Positions 38,901 to 49,406 of a stretch of DNA of 64,000 nucleotides are shown here, in pieces. This DNA comes from Cricetomys ansorgei. Its lineage: Eukaryota > Chordata > Mammalia > Rodentia > Nesomyidae. The translations under genes and the position numbers were made by a program. The number at the start of each line of letters is the position of its first letter. Within the stretch, counting starts at the first letter, position 1. The notes under the pieces were generated by a model, which was not told where the DNA came from, made no database searches, and was given only the letters and a program-made list of their open reading frames with translations. The DNA is taken from assembly GCA_026225945.1 (NCBI GenBank), contig JAMJFZ010000818.1, positions 4,002,501 through 4,066,500 on the forward strand, in the 5' to 3' direction.

Positions 38901-40079
38901 AAGACAGCGTCAAACCCCGGAGCCCAAGGGGGCTTCCGACCTGCCGCAGCCCCCTGCCCTTCGCTCCCAAGTGCCGGGATCACAGGCGCTCACCGCCACA
39001 CCCAGCCGTCTACTCCCTGTCACCAGAAGGAAAATCCACACAACATCCAAGTATCCATTCAAAAGCGGCCTCTTCAGTGCCACTGGGCACATCTACAGCA
39101 GCCCACAGCCTGTCTCGTTCCAAACTATTCCATCGCCTCAAAACATAGCACGGTGGCGGGGGTGGGTGGGTGTGGTGAGATAGCTCGTGGCTCGGTCTGT
39201 AAGGGAGCCTACCGCCTGGCCTGACAGCCCCAGGCTGATCCCTGGGACCCACACGGTGGAAGGAAGAGAGCCAACCCCTGGAAGCTGTCCTCCGACCTCC
39301 ACGTAGGCCCAGTGACACCTGCCCACTCCCGTTCTCCCACACACGAAATAACTACACGTAAATTTTAAAATATCACTCGGTACCCAGTAGGCAGGGACTC
39401 CTCACCCCCTCCGGCCACCGCTCGCCTTCCAGTTTCTAAGGATTCAGAATCACTATGGCATGTCCCGTGAACAGGTCTGCTGTGGACCCTTTTGCTCTGG
39501 CCACTCCCTTAGCATCATGTCAGAGTTCACCCACTGTGGAAGCCACGTCTTCCTTCATCCCTCTCTGTGGCAGGATCACATTCCATTTTACGCACAGGGG
39601 AAAAGTGGTTTTTTATTGATTCATATTGAGACAAGGTCTCACCGTGTGGCGCTGGCCGTCCAGGAACTTGCTATGTAGACCAGGCTGACCTAGAACTCGG
39701 AGATCCACCCGTCTCTGCCTCCTCCCTGGCGCTGGGAATCAGAGGTGTATTTTCTTTTTATTTGATGAATATGGGTGTATTGCATACACGTGTGTCTGTG
39801 CACTACATGCATGCAGTGCCCTCAGAGGCCAGAAGAGAATATTTGGGTCCCCTAGAACTGGAGTTACAGGCGGTTGTGAACTACCATGTGGGCGCTGGGA
39901 ATGGAACTGAACCTGGGTCCTCTGGAAGAGAAACCACTGCTCTTAACTGCTGAGCCCTGTTGCCAACCCCAAATGTTCTTTAATTTTTAGTGCTGGAAAT
40001 GGAACTCAGAGCTTCATTCATCCTCGGCAAAGGTTCTGAGCTATGCCCCCAGCTGGGAGCTGACCTTTAAAAAAATTAT

Positions 40080-40126
<47 letters not shown>

Positions 40127-43100
40127 ACGCACATGCATGTACCACATTGCCTGCGTGGAGACAGAGGACAGCTCTAGTTGTCAGTTCTCTCCTGCCACCT
40201 TGTGGGACCAGGGGATTAAATCAAGGCCTGAGTCCCTCTCCCTACCTACCGAGTCAACTTACTGATCCTGGGCCTGTTTTTGTTTTAAGAAAAAATATAA
40301 AGTGGAGACGGAAATTGAGAACTGGATCCAGAAATATGACATGGAGATGAGTGAGAAGCAGGTATGTCCCAGGGGTTCCTCCCAAGGGGACGGGATGGGT
40401 GGGCAGATGGACTGGGCATGAGACGCCCCTGCAGACCCTTTGCCTGAAGGGGCATGTCCAGGGGACGGTGGGGTGTGTGCAGGGGTGGTATGGGGTGTGT
40501 GCAGGGGTGGTATCGGGTGTGTGTAGGGGTGGTATGGGGTGTGTGTAGGAGTGCTATGGGGATATGTAGGGGTGGTATGGGGTGTGTGTAGGGGTGGTAT
40601 GGGGTGTGTGTAGGGGTGGTATGGGGTGTGTGTAGGGGTGCTATGGGGTGTGTGTAGGGGTGGTACGGGGGTGTGTGTAGGGGTGGTACGGGTGGTGTGT
40701 AGGGGTGGTACGGGGGGGTGTAGGGGTGGTACGGGGGGTGTGTAGGGGTGGTACGGGGTGTGTGTAGGGGTGGTATGGGGATATGTAGGGGTGGTATGGG
40801 GTGTGTGTAGGGGTGCTGTGGGATGTGTAGGGGTGCTATGGGGTGTGTGTAGGGGTGGTATGGGGTGTGTGTAGGGGTAGTATGGGCGGTGTGTACGGGT
40901 GGTATGGGGATATGTAGGGGTGGTAAGGGGGGGTGTAGGGGTGGTACGGGGGGTGTAGGGGTGGTACGGGGGGGGTATAGGGGTGGTACGGGGGGTGTGT
41001 AGCGGTGGTACGGGGTGTGTGTAGGGGTGGTACGGGGTGTGTGTAGGGGTGCTATGGGGATATGTAGGGGTGGTACGGGGGGTGTGTAGGGGTGGTACGG
41101 GGTGTGTGTAGGGGTGCTATGGGGTGTGTGTAGGGGTGGTATGGGGGGTGTGTAGGGATGGTATGGGGTGTGTAGGGGTGGTATGTGGTGTGTGTAGGGG
41201 TGCTATGGGGTATAGGGGTGGTATGGGGTGTGTGTAGGAGTGCTATGGGGTGTGTGTAGGGGTGCCATGTGGGGTATAGGGGTAGCATGGGGGTGTGTAG
41301 GGGTGGTATGGGGTGTGTGTAGGGGTGGTATGGGTGTGTGTAGGGGTGCTATGGGGGTGTGTGTAGGGGTGCTATGGGGGGTATGTAGGGGTGGTATGGG
41401 GTGCGTGTAGCGGTGGTATGGGGTATGTGTAGGGGTGGTATGGGGGTATGTAGGGGTGGTATGGGGGTATGTAGGGTGGTACGGGGTGTGTGTAGGGGTA
41501 GTATGGGGGTGTAGGGGTGGTATGGGGGTGTAGGGGTGGTATGGGGTGTGTGTAGGGGTGCTATGGGGGGTATGTAGGGGTGGTATGGGGTGCGTGTAGC
41601 GGTGGTACGGGGTGTGTGTAGGGGTGGTATGGGGTGTGTGTAGGGATGCTATGGGGGTATGTGGGGTGGTATGGGTGTTTGTAGGGGTGGTATGGGGTGT
41701 GTGTAGGGGTGGTATGGGGTGTATGTAGGGGTGCTATGGGGGTATAGGGGTAGCATGGGGATGTGTAGGGGCGGTATGGCGTGTGTGTATGGGTGCTATG
41801 GGGTTGTGTGTTAGGATGGTATGGGGGTGGAGAGAGGTGAGAAACTGCTGAAAGCCAGATTCATCCAGAAGTGTGTGGCTCTATCTAATAGCCACATCCC
41901 GTAGTCCTTGCCTCCAGCCTGGCTCAGCTCCTGCCTGCTCCCAATTCAGAGGGAAAACTACCCCCACTTCTGTAACTCAGCAGGCTTTACTGAACACTCA
42001 AAGAGTGCCAGGCTCCAGGATAAGGCAGGGAAGCAGAGTCAGTCCTCATTGTCACCCGAAGATTCCAAACTGCTGTCTGTCATTTACCAGCCGTGCCACC
42101 TGACATCAATTGGCCTTTCTGAACTTGAATCTGAATGTGAGGAACACAGGCTGTGACATTTCTCCCAGGACCCTGGTGGGCGGGTCAACAAGATACAATA
42201 GCTGAATGAATCTGAGCCCAGAACTGGGTCCAGATGAAACCCTGACCTGCAGTGGGAGCCTGTTCAGCCCCACCTACCTGCAGGTGACACAGGTGGCCCC
42301 TGGCGTTGACCTGGGCAGGCCCGGAGAGCAGAGTGTTCATACCAGACAGTTTTAGGCCAGCCCTGGTCAGAGAAAGGCAAGCAGGGTCCCTCTCAGCCTG
42401 ACTGTAATCTGGTACAGGAGCTACGTGGCTATCGCTCTTGCTTCGTGGGTCCCTGTGGGGGTTATGAGGCTGAGGGGTTCAGCGCCTGCCTAGCGTGCAT
42501 AGGGTCCAATACTGCAAGAGAAACCCTGCCAACAGAGGCCGCTGAGGGCCACAGGACCCTCGCAGGCAGCAATCCTGTCTGTCCAGCCCTGTGTCCTCCG
42601 AGCGCTCTGCCCACAGTGGATGCTAGTGGAAGGAAGGAGTAGAAAGAGAAAGAAGAGGAGGAAGTTGTGAATTGCAGCAAGAGGGGCAATAGTCAGACAG
42701 AAGGAGGGACTCCAGGGTCACCTGAGACAGATCTGTCTGCTCTAACCCTCTGTGAAGCCGCCTCCGAACAGAGGCTTTCCTTCCTCCCCCGTGGCCTCAC
42801 GGTCCTGGCACCATGTTATCAGATCTGCAGTAGCCAAACCTCTGCACTGTGAGGAAACACCTGAGCAGAGGAAGGAAGTTTGTTTGGGCTCACAGTTTTG
42901 GAGAGTTCAGTCGGTGGTCACCTGGCCCCGCTGCCTTGAGCCTCAGGTGGGAGCATCGCGGGGGGTGGGGGGGGTGCGGCGGCGGCGTGGGGGGGGGCGG
43001 CAGAGGTGTTCGTCTCCCAGTAGCTGGGAATGAGAGAGGAGAGGGAGGAGGAGAGGGTTGAGGAGGAGGGAGACAGACCCAGAATATAAGGTTCATGCCC

Positions 43101-43637
43101 CATTCCCCACGCCCCTCAGTGAAGTACTTCCTCTAGGGAGGCCCATCCTCCGGTCTGTTCCGGGATGATTCCTTCAACTGGTGAGATTGGCGCTTTCATG
43201 ATTCCCTCACCACTCAACATCGCCACCTAGCGGTGGGGGGGGGCAGGCCTCCTACCCATGTGGTCTGTGAGGGCCTTTCATACCGAAGCCCGAAGACCAT
43301 TTGATCCCAGAAAACTGGCTATGGTATCTGGAATCGTCCCTGTGTTTTACATGAGGAAAACCAAAGGCTTAAAAGGGAATCTCCTAAAGGTGGAGAGAAG
43401 CTAGTCTTCAATACTAGGGCCTGCGGTCCGGGAGCTGGCTCAGTCAGCATTCCTGAGTTCGCATCCCCAACACTGCTGTAAGAAGCGGAAGGCCGTGCGT
43501 TCCTGTAGTCACAGCGCCAGCTCCCGGGAGTTTGCTGGTCAGCCAGCCAGCCGCACCAGCAAGCTCCAGGTTCAGTGAGAGGGCCTGCCTCAAGAAGTAA
43601 GGTGGAGAGATTGACCTTTAGCAACTCCACATACATT

Positions 43638-43690
<53 letters not shown>

Positions 43691-44098
43691 CTAGGCCTGC
43701 ACAACTCACGGGCCCTTGCTCCCCTCTCGGTCGCCTAGGACGAATACGAGGACCTGGAGAGCATCCACAAGGAGGAGAAGCTGCAGCTGGCGGAGCTGAA
43801 GGAGAGGCACGCGGTGCTGGTGGAGGAGTTCTCCCAGATCCGCGCCGAGAGCGAGATCAACTCCAAGAAGCGGGTGGAGGCGGAGCGCGAGATGGTGCGC
43901 ATGGTGAGGGCAGCCACGCTCATCCAGGCCGTGTGGAAGGGCTACCTGGTGCGCTCCATGCTCAGGTCCAGGAAGAAGAAGCGTGGCAAGGGCAAAGGCA
44001 AGGAGAAGGACAAGGAGAAGCCCAAGGTCCAGGAGAAGAGCAAGGAGGACAAGGGCAAGGAGAAGAAACCCAAGGGCAAGGGCAAAGGCAAGAAGTGA
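35258..44098 (+). CDS. IQCD: IQCD / DRC10, IQ-motif axonemal protein (4 coding exons, 462 aa)
   Basis: IQCD (DRC10) is a subunit of the nexin-dynein regulatory complex in motile cilia and sperm flagella. Coding exons are 35,258-35,980, 37,931-38,164, 40,290-40,361 and 43,739-44,098, all in phase 0 with GT-AG junctions. The product is 462 residues, against about 449 recalled for human. Residues 1-241 hold an N-terminal helical region ([20 protein letters not shown], then RDRLLSI and [11 protein letters not shown] segments). Residues 242-395 are mostly heptad-like coiled coil ([18 protein letters not shown] onward). An IQ motif ([19 protein letters not shown]) spans about 401-419. The tail from 420 is almost all K, G and E. 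The chosen ATG has G at -3 and G at +4. An in-frame ATG ten codons upstream (35,228) has a weak context. Confidence 0.93.
36468..37290. repeat. SINE cluster in IQCD intron 2
   Basis: Reverse B1 at 36,468-36,600; B2 3' half at 36,600-36,720; reverse B2 at 36,940-37,120; B4/RSINE1-like at 37,140-37,290. The rest of the intron, to 37,930, shows nothing recognisable. Confidence 0.7.
37931..38164 (+). CDS. IQCD: IQCD exon 3 (coiled coil, 78 codons)
   Basis: Bounded by CGGCCTAG and AAG|GTGCGC. It encodes [20 protein letters not shown] through [11 protein letters not shown], a highly charged helical segment close to the human sequence. Retention of the following intron would give an immediate stop. 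Confidence 0.9.
38722..40125. repeat. SINE cluster and TG repeat in IQCD intron 3
   Basis: B3 copies at 38,722-38,905 and 39,175-39,370 (plus), B1 at 39,610-39,740 (minus), B2 at 39,745-39,970 (minus), an ID-like fragment to 40,055, and about 23 TG units at 40,080-40,125. Confidence 0.75.
40290..40361 (+). CDS. IQCD: IQCD exon 4 (24 codons)
   Basis: A small in-phase exon between TTTTAAG and GTATGT, encoding [20 protein letters not shown] to EKQ, nearly identical to the human segment. It lies immediately upstream of the large minisatellite. Confidence 0.88.
40443..41830 (+). repeat. G-rich minisatellite in the last IQCD intron
   Basis: About 1.4 kb of tandem units near 18-22 bp, typically GGTATGGGGTGTGTGTAGGG. 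Variants carry GGTACGGGG, GCTATGGGG or GGGTATGTAGGGG. Roughly 65 copies follow exon 4 by under 100 bp. Every unit has two or more runs of four G, so the non-template strand could fold into G-quadruplexes. Confidence 0.95.
42955..43070 (+). repeat. G-rich low-complexity stretch
   Basis: GGGGTGGGGGGGGTGCGGCG-type sequence followed by a GGGAGGAGGAGA purine run. The unique sequence between the minisatellite and this point (41,840-42,950) shows no exon. Confidence 0.7.
43420..43690 (+). repeat. B4/RSINE1 SINE with CA tail
   Basis: GAGCTGGCTCAGTCAGCATT head, GCAAGCTCCAGGTTCAGTGA near the end, then about 25 CA units at 43,638-43,690, 48 bp before IQCD exon 5. Confidence 0.75.
43739..44098 (+). CDS. 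IQCD: IQCD exon 5 (IQ motif and lysine-rich tail, stop)
   Basis: Starts after TCGCCTAG and ends in TGA at 44,096-44,098. It encodes the end of the coiled coil, the IQ motif and a tail of repeated KGKGK, KEKDK and KGKEKK units. The purine-rich repeat in the tail is prone to length change. Confidence 0.9.
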   Translation, partial: DEYEDLESIHKEEKLQLAELKERHAVLVEEFSQIRAESEINSKKRVEAEREMVRMVRAATLIQAVWKGYLVRSMLRSRKKKRGKGKGKEKDKEKPKVQEKSKEDKGKEKKPKGKGKGKK

Positions 44099-44208
44099 GC
44101 GCGCTGCCTGGCCTGGCCCCGCCCCTGGCCAGCCTTGACCACGCCCTGCCGGCTCCTGACCACGCCCCCACCCCAGCCCTTCCATCCCTAGCTTTGTTGA
44201 TGGGTAAA

Positions 44209-44247
44209 ATTAAAAAAACAAAAAAACAAAACAAAACAAAAAATAAA
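44209..44247 (+). terminator. IQCD polyadenylation signals
   Basis: ATTAAA at 44,209 and AATAAA at 44,242 lie 110-150 bp after the IQCD stop, around an A-rich stretch. Either could direct 3' end formation. Confidence 0.5.
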
Positions 44248-44249
44248 AA

Positions 44250-45297
44250 CCTCCCACTCCGGGGCACACCCTTCAAGACATCACCTTCCGGCAGCCCTGG
44301 CCTGCCCTGGGACTATCCATCCGCACACAGCTTCTGCCCCTACGCTGTGAACACACTCTGATTTTGAACAAGTATCCCACAGAAACCTAATGGCCCTCTC
44401 TGTAAGGATCCCAACCCGGGTCTTCCATGGTGCAGCCACAACCCCCTGCAACTTTATTCTGAGACAGAGTACTCCTGTGTAGCCCAGGCTGGCCTTGAAT
44501 TTATGGTGACTCTCCTGCCTCTGATGACTCTGATTTCTTTTTTCTTTTTTTTTTTTTTTTTGAGACAGGGTTTCTCTGTGTGTAGCCCTGGCTGTCCTAG
44601 AACTTGCTCTCTAGTCCAGACTGGCCTCACATTCAGAGATCCCCCCAGCCTCTGCCTCCGGAGTGCTAGGATTAAAGGCGTGTACCACCATGGCCAGGTC
44701 AGCCTCTGATTTCTAAATGCTGAAATTACAGGAATGGGCCACCTCACTGGCTGCCTCTGATTTCTAAATGCTGAAATTACAGGAATGGGCCACCTCACTG
44801 GCTGCCTCTGATTTCTAAATGCTGAAATTACAGGAATGGGCCACCTCACTGGCTGCCTCTGATTTCTAAATGCTGAAATTACAGGAATGGGCCACCTCAC
44901 TGGCTGGTTCCTCTTTCCACTTTAGAAAAACAAAGAATGTGTGTGGAGGGGGGACATAGTAGCACACACCTTTAATCCCACCACTGGGGAGGCAGAGGCA
45001 GGATCTGAGTTCAAGGCCAGCCTGGTCTAGAGAACTAGTTCCGGGACAGCCAGACTTACACGGGGAAGCCCCATCTCCAAAAAAAAAAACAGTTTAGTTT
45101 ATTTTTTATTTTCTAATGTGAGTGTTCCCATGGGGGCCAGAGCTGGGTGCACAATTCACTGGAACTGGAGTTATGGGTGTTTGTGAGCCACTTGAAGAGG
45201 GTGCCGAGATCTAAACTCAGGCCCTCTGACAGAGCAGTATGTTCTCTTAACCCATGAGCCACCCCTTCAGTCCCCACTTTTTGTTTTTCTTCTTAAA

Positions 45298-45345
<48 letters not shown>

Positions 45346-46465
45346 ACGCGTGCGCACAAGCGTACACTACTGCACAAGTGTGCCTGAGTTCATAGACATG
45401 CCACGCCTGCCTGGTGCTTGCGGAGATCAGAGGGTACCGGATCCCTGGAACTGGAGTCACAGGCAGCTATGGGCCACTTGATACCGGTTCTAGGAACCAA
45501 ACCCAGGCTGGAAGAGCAGAGAGAACTCTTAACTGCCGGGTCACCTCGTCAGTCCCCCTCCCTCCACTGTTTGTGGTTGCCTACAGCTCTGACACCACAG
45601 CCTGGTGTTAGCCAGACCCCAGGTCTGGTATCAGCTACCAGGTGGCTTCGCCCTGGGCTCCAGCTGACCTCTAGTATAGATGGCGAAGAACGTGCATTTC
45701 TACTTCCAGTCCACGTCTATCAAGCCGGAGGGAAGGGACCGAAAAACCGGAGGTAGACTAACCAATTAGTTGTGAAAGTCCTAAAGCATGGCTAAAGTGC
45801 AAAGTGTGTCTGTCCCCAAACAAGGCTGGCTGACCTCTGCAGGCGATTACACATGTCCCCAGGGCCTGGCTAGCCCTAATCCCTCCCCAGGATCGTGCTT
45901 ACCCTTCCCCAGGGTAGAGGCCACTAGACAACGGCGAGATGCCCACTAGGTTCCCTGGAATGCTCACGGACAGAGGGGGGCAAGAGGAGGCTCAAGGCCC
46001 CATTCCCACCCAGGGAAGGATGTGCCAGGCCCCTGCCACAGTGCAGGGGAGTGCAGTGTACCCAGCAGCCGGGGCCCAGGGCTCTGCTGACACCTGTCCC
46101 TGGCTAACGTCTCCACTTGGCTCATCGAGCCCTGTTTTGTTTTGTTGGGGGGTGGTGCTGGGGAATTGAACCAGGGCCCCATTCATGCATGCTAGGCAAA
46201 ACTCTATGCTACATCCCAGCCCCCTACTGAGACAACTGCCAGGAAAGCATTCTCACTCTGTGTTCTGAGCTGGTCAGAACCACCCACCTGCCTATGTGTG
46301 GAATCACAGGACACAGACAGGACCAGGGTGGCCTCAACATTACTTGACGTCTATGTCCTCGGACCTCAGCAGACCCTCTGATCACCGGCTGTCCTCTTTA
46401 ACTCCGCTGTGCGAATCGACTGAGGCCTTTACTTAAGGGGGAAAAAGTAACACACCTCCAAGCTT
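44250..46465. other. Convergent intergenic stretch, IQCD to RITA1
   Basis: Contains the 51-bp repeats, B1 (+) at 44,945-45,090, B2 (-) at 45,095-45,285 and 45,350-45,565, a TG run at 45,299-45,340, and a reverse ID at 46,140-46,225. Unique sequence from 45,570 to 46,465 shows no gene. Confidence 0.65.
44702..44905 (+). repeat. Four near-identical 51-bp tandem repeats
   Basis: Units begin GCCTCTGATTTCTAAATGCT at 44,702, 44,753, 44,804 and 44,855. The copies appear identical apart from the edges. The unit looks like the tail of a reverse B1-type element (ATTACAGGAATGGGCCACC); a younger reverse B1 at 44,560-44,700 is inserted beside it. Confidence 0.95.
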
Positions 46466-46481
46466 TGATGAGCTAAATACA

Positions 46482-46487
46482 TTTAAT
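46482..46487 (-). terminator. RITA1 polyadenylation signal ATTAAA
   Basis: TTTAAT on the plus strand is ATTAAA on the minus strand, about 370 bp past the RITA1 stop in AT-rich sequence. It is the best candidate seen, as no minus-strand AATAAA was found nearby. Confidence 0.4.
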
Positions 46488-46854
46488 ACATGAAATAAAT
46501 ACATGAATATTAAAATAAAATGTCTTCCCATGTTCCACCCTTGGGATCCACAGACCCCCAGAAAACTCCCTTAAGGCCTCCAGACCCCTTAGGAAACTGA
46601 ATTCTGAGCAGGAAGCTGGCTGGGTTTTGGCACCAATGCAGAAAGTAGCTGAAATACGGCCAGAGAGATATCTCATAGACCCCAAATACCCTGCAGAGAA
46701 GGTTATGGACATCCTGAGCTTGTGGGGACAAAGGAAAGCATGGCCTATCATCACCATGGAGCCTCAAGGAGGCTTCCCCAGCACTTGGGTGCCCTGAAGA
46801 CACTGGTCCTCAGAGGATCCCACCTGAGCTGAGTCTTTGCTGCGAGCCAAAGGC

Positions 46855-47377
46855 TTACCTAGTGAGAGCCTCATTTCCAAGGAGGCTTTGGCTTGGGGGA
46901 GCCAGCCCCTCGCTGGAGGGAGGGGAGCCCTGAAATACGCCTGACCGTGCCTTAGGAGTAACCAGGGGACTCCGGACAGTCATCCTTGATGCAGAAGGCC
47001 GGGCACTCAGAGGTCCATTGGTCTGGGGGACACTGGAAGTTGGGTGACCCATGCTGGGCACACTTAGGTGGGTAAGTGAATGGGAACGCCCCTGCCCCAG
47101 AGAAGGGGGAGCATCCAACTTATCCTGGGACATCTTCTGGGAGCCCGTGGTCACTCTGGGCTCTGCCCTGGAGGATCCATCTGGGTGAATGGCCCGCAGT
47201 GGGGTCTCCCTGGGGCGAGGTGAGTGGCTGCCCCTAGGGGTGGCAGGTGGTGTCCAGAAAAGGGTCCGGAGCTTGGCAGCATCCCCCGAGGCTGTCCGAG
47301 ATACCTCCTTGCCGGTGCCCTGTGTCTGGGAGCCGAACAGTGACTCATCACAGTAAGACGGAGTGTGGCCGATCAAC
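46855..47377 (-). CDS. RITA1: RITA1 last coding exon
   Basis: The acceptor is CCTTTTCCAG (minus strand) and the segment runs to TAA at 46,857-46,855. It carries the second YCDESLFGS repeat and the RBPJ-binding motif. In the alternative frame the conserved end KPKPPWK plus TGA is still readable at about 46,894-46,871. Confidence 0.88.
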
Positions 47378-49308
47378 CTGGAAAAGGGAAGGGTGCAGAG
47401 ACCTGGGGTGACAACCCTAAAGTCCTCACTCCCCACCAGATTACTGGAAGCAGCAGGAGTCTGCCTGGTACACTCAGAGGGGCCTGACTTAGTCTTCGAT
47501 AGACAGGTATCAGCCCAAAGCAGCTTGGGGGCTGTTCTCCCTCCCACTCTGGAAACAGAAGGACATGTTGGGAGCAGTCCTAAGAGGGACCCTTACCTGG
47601 AGCACCTCGTACGAGCCCAACCATCAAGAGTGCCAATTACTGCCATTCCTCGGTATGTGGGGGAACCACTCCAAAAGTCCCTGTGAATATCTGTGCATTC
47701 TGTGCATGCTCAAGTCTTAGGCATCAAAAGCCAGACATCCTCCCGAATCGACTCAGCTCCAGATCAATGGAGTAATGAGGTCCATTAAGTGCTATGTAAA
47801 CAGTTGTCACACTGTGTTGTTTAGGGACAACAAAAAACACATCATAGGAGCTTGGGCCTGCAAGATGGCTCAGTTGGTAAGGGTGATTGTGGCCAAGGCT
47901 GACAACCTGAGTTTGATCCTCAGGACCCACACGGTAGAAGGAAAGAATTGACTCCCACAAGTTGTCCTTTGCTGTCAATTAGTACACACTCCTCCCATAC
48001 AAAAATAACCAAATACAAATGTACTTTTCAAAAACATCTAAATGAGCTCAGCAGAGTTGCAATTTTTTTTTTTTTTGCATGAGTGGTTTTTTTCCAAGAA
48101 TTTCCTTTGAAAATATTTTAAATTTATGATTACTGTGTATGATGTGGATACGTGGGTGTGTTCAGACAGTGGCACACGTGTGGAGGTCAGAGGGTAACTC
48201 TGTGAGTTGATCACAGTTCCAGCAATCCCAGGTCACCAGGCTTTACCCGCTGAGCCGTCCCGACAGCCAACGCTACCTTTTTGTTTGTTTGGTTTTTTTT
48301 TTCGAGACAGGGTTTCTCTGTTGTAACTCTGGCTGTCCTGGAACTCACTCTGTAGACCAGGCTGGCCTAGAACTCACAGAGATCGGCCTGCCTCTGCCCT
48401 ACCCCTGGCGCTCTGATTAAAGACGTGCGCCACCACACAGCCAGCACTATTTATTTATCAAGACCTTTCTGAGCATTTGGTTGCTAGGCCCAGGTATTCC
48501 CCACTCTCATTTAATGGGAACGTTTATTCTATGTGCAGCTCAGAGAAGTCAAGGCGCTTGCCTACGGCCACACAGCAGGTGGAAAGGCCAGCTGTAACAG
48601 GAAGCCTGATGATGGCTATTGTGGCGGTCAGTTTCAACTGTCAACTTGGCAGGATCTGGCATCACCTGGGAGAAGAGCGGCAGAGACGGACTAAGTTAGG
48701 TTGGCCCGTGGGCATGCCTATGATGGACCTTTCTCTTAGTGCTAGTGTTTTATGTGCATTGAGTATTTAGCTTGCGTGCAAGTCTATGCAATGTATAAGT
48801 CTGGGATGCCAGAATAGGGTGTCGGATGCCCTGGGACTGAATGAAAGGAAGAGAGTTGTGTCGAGCAGCAAGCATTTGATGTGACCTGCTGTCCCCAGCC
48901 CCTGCTGCTGCGACTTCTTACAACCCAAAGGTGAGCCAGAGTAAACCCTTTCTCGCCTAAGTTGCTTCTGCCGGAGTATTTTAACACAGCAACCAGGAAA
49001 GAGACCGGCTCAGCTACCCTTAGTGAAGAGTACACCACCCCTTACCTGTATTTGTTCTTCTTCCTCGGTGTGAGGTTTGGTGTGCTGCCCCTGGAGGGTT
49101 CAGACTCACAGTCTCTCCTGGCCGGAGAGTCCTTCGGTGGTCCTAGGCCCACTCCTCTGTTACAGTTCTGCACCCAGGGTGGGTCAAAGTCTGGTGCTGT
49201 GGGCCGGGTTCCCGCAGGGCTGCCAAACAGGGTCTCATCCACATAGGACGCCCTGGCCTTGACCCTGTAGCTGCTAGGGCAGCGGTGCTGAATGTGGAGT
49301 GACTGCAT
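46855..49308 (-). CDS. RITA1: RITA1, RBPJ-interacting and tubulin-associated protein (2 coding exons)
   Basis: RITA1 binds RBPJ/CSL and tubulin, shuttles RBPJ out of the nucleus and dampens Notch signalling. Coding segments are 49,308-49,046 and 47,377-46,855, 261 residues from the first usable ATG. The GTAAGG donor splits an Arg codon. The intact conserved core includes YRVKARASYVDETLFGSPAG near the N-terminus, GSTPNLTPRKKNKYR at the exon junction, HTPSYCDESLFGS after it, and the RBPJ-binding LFWTPPATPRGSHSPRP block at about 127-143. Two features depart from the family. The codon aligning with the human initiator Met is GAG (49,341-49,339), and a TGA lies upstream in frame, so translation must begin at the inner ATG. 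Near the end a one-base difference shifts the frame, so the product ends GNEALTR instead of the recalled KPKPPWK. Confidence 0.87.
47855..48445. repeat. SINE cluster in RITA1 intron
   Basis: B3 (+) at 47,855-48,020, reverse B2/B3 at 48,110-48,270, reverse B1 at 48,295-48,445, then a MIR-like fragment at about 48,510-48,590. Confidence 0.75.
48625..49015 (+). mobile_element. URR1-type DNA transposon with internal foreign segment
   Basis: Begins GGTCAGTTTCAACTGTCAAC and ends ACACAGCAACCAGGAAAGAG; TAAACCCTTTCTCGCCTAAG is diagnostic. The centre (about 48,742-48,838) does not fit the family and resembles part of a reverse SINE. The element ends about 30 bp from the RITA1 donor. Confidence 0.65.
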
Positions 49309-49406
49309 TCTGCCATGGGCCAGTTCCACCGGGGTCTTCTCGATGCTGGTGGTCTGGAGTAACAGTGGGTGTTGCTCTGCCTGCCAAACTCAGCCTCCAG
49401 GGCTCC
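49046..49406 (-). other. RITA1: RITA1 exon with start codon (5' part untranslated)
   Basis: A CCCTTTCACAG acceptor sits just right of 49,406 and the GTAAGG donor just left of 49,046. In the frame of the protein a TGA occurs at 49,392-49,390, followed by 17 sense codons without ATG before the GAG at the expected start. Confidence 0.8.

Noticed and set aside
41052..41288. Minus-strand HPYTHP repeat protein
   Set aside because: Produced by the G-rich minisatellite; no start context or conservation argument.
43706..44185. 159-codon minus-strand leucine-rich frame
   Set aside because: Antisense of the lysine-coding repeat of the IQCD tail; AAG read backwards gives leucine.
44454..44900. Minus-strand protein with 17-residue repeats
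   Set aside because: Reading of the 51-bp array and flanking B1; kept only as a repeat finding.
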